Origin: Cohaesibacteraceae bacterium
GTDB taxonomy: Bacteria > Pseudomonadota > Alphaproteobacteria > Rhizobiales > Cohaesibacteraceae
Length of the DNA stretch: 6,699 nt
Assembly: GCA_016764535.1 (NCBI GenBank)
Contig: JAESRR010000137.1
Location: forward strand, 1 to 6,699
Direction: 5' to 3'
In this document: positions 6,271-6,699 of the stretch, piece by piece
How the letters are laid out: every line of letters starts with the position of its first letter
How positions within the stretch are numbered: position 1 is the stretch's first letter
The notes under the pieces: generated by a model
Seen by the model: only the letters and a program-made list of their open reading frames with translations
Databases searched by the model: none
What the model was told of the DNA's origin: nothing
Made by a program: the position numbers and the translations under genes

Positions 6271-6699
6271 TCAGGTTGCGACATCCTGATCTTCATTTTC
6301 AATCGGGTTATCATCTTCGTCTTCAGTTTTTTTTGCCAGCAATGGAACAACCTCGGGATCAATTAGCCCAATGCGTTCATCAAGATACCGGGCACATCGG
6401 CCCACAAGATGTTCAACCTGTCCTTCAAAGAAATGATTTGCACCGGGTAAAATCTCTTGCGTAATTACAATGCCTTTTTGTGTCTTCAGTTTGTCGACCA
6501 GCGTTTGAACATCTTTTACCGGCACTACGCGATCAGCATCACCATGTATTATAAGGCCTGATGAAGGGCAGGGAGCCAAAAATGAAAAATCATGCAAGTT
6601 GGACGGAGGGGCAATTGACATAAAGCCTTCAATCTCTGGGCGGCGCATAAGCAATTGCATACCAATCCATGCACCAAACGAAAAGCCAGCAACCCAGCA
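6271..6699 (-). CDS. Alpha/beta hydrolase (COG2945-like), C-terminal part, cut by right edge
   Basis: The frame is open from the window edge to a TGA at 6271-6273, giving 142 visible residues; the ATG at 6660 is internal, since the family sequence continues upstream of it. The nucleophile elbow GFSFG holds the catalytic Ser (visible residue 7), HGDADRVVP supplies the acid (Asp 56 best fits the family pattern), and PGANHFF supplies the His (89), so the triad looks intact. The block AGFSFGAWIGMQLLMRRPEIEGFMSIAPPS and the GDAD...GANHFF order match the small predicted hydrolases of COG2945, whose substrate is unknown. After the core comes a tail (about 123-142) with 9 Asp/Glu in 20 residues. It is probably cytoplasmic, but the N-terminus is not visible. 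It is upstream of tyrS on the same strand with a 135-base gap, so co-transcription is possible but not indicated. Confidence 0.88.
   Translation of the reverse strand, partial: CWVAGFSFGAWIGMQLLMRRPEIEGFMSIAPPSNLHDFSFLAPCPSSGLIIHGDADRVVPVKDVQTLVDKLKTQKGIVITQEILPGANHFFEGQVEHLVGRCARYLDERIGLIDPEVVPLLAKKTEDEDDNPIENEDQDVAT

Noticed and set aside
6271..6660. Hydrolase starting at the ATG at 6660
   Set aside because: The 13 codons upstream to the window edge contain the catalytic GFSFG motif, so this ATG is internal and the gene is truncated by the window.

Overview
The window looks like a chromosomal, housekeeping stretch of an alphaproteobacterium, most likely from or near the Hyphomicrobiales (Rhizobiales). 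This rests on three things: the tyrosyl-tRNA synthetase reads like the rhizobial form, the AsmA-like protein has the alphaproteobacterial DUF3971/YhdP layout, and there is a perfect CtrA-type box (TTAA-N7-TTAAC) in the large intergenic region. Base composition is moderately AT-rich for that group. No mobile element, CRISPR array, tRNA or rRNA was seen.

Layout, left to right. (1) At 1-959, minus strand, is the N-terminal 319 residues of a membrane-anchored, coiled-coil M23-type cell-wall peptidase; its catalytic domain lies beyond the left edge. (2) At 960-1415 is a 456-bp divergent intergenic region with no convincing gene. It holds an operator-like inverted repeat, the CtrA box with a possible -10 element to its right, a leader hairpin and a tiny ORF ending one base before the next gene. 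(3) At 1416-4847, plus strand, is a complete 1143-residue AsmA-like/DUF3971 envelope protein with a TTG start. (4) At 4848-4884 is a short convergent gap with overlapping stem-loops. (5) At 4885-6135, minus strand, is a complete tyrS (416 residues). (6) At 6136-6270 is a gap with a 9-bp inverted repeat. (7) At 6271-6699, minus strand, is the C-terminal 142 residues of a COG2945-like alpha/beta hydrolase with an acidic tail, running off the right edge.

The two left-hand genes both concern the cell envelope (peptidoglycan remodelling and inner-to-outer membrane lipid traffic) and share one divergent control region, so joint cell-cycle control is plausible but unproven. The right-hand pair, hydrolase then tyrS, is co-directional and separated by a possible terminator or operator. 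I found no convincing undescribed system. The points most worth a second look are the CtrA-type promoter architecture, the unusual start and leader of the AsmA-like gene, and its only two cysteines forming a CxxC.
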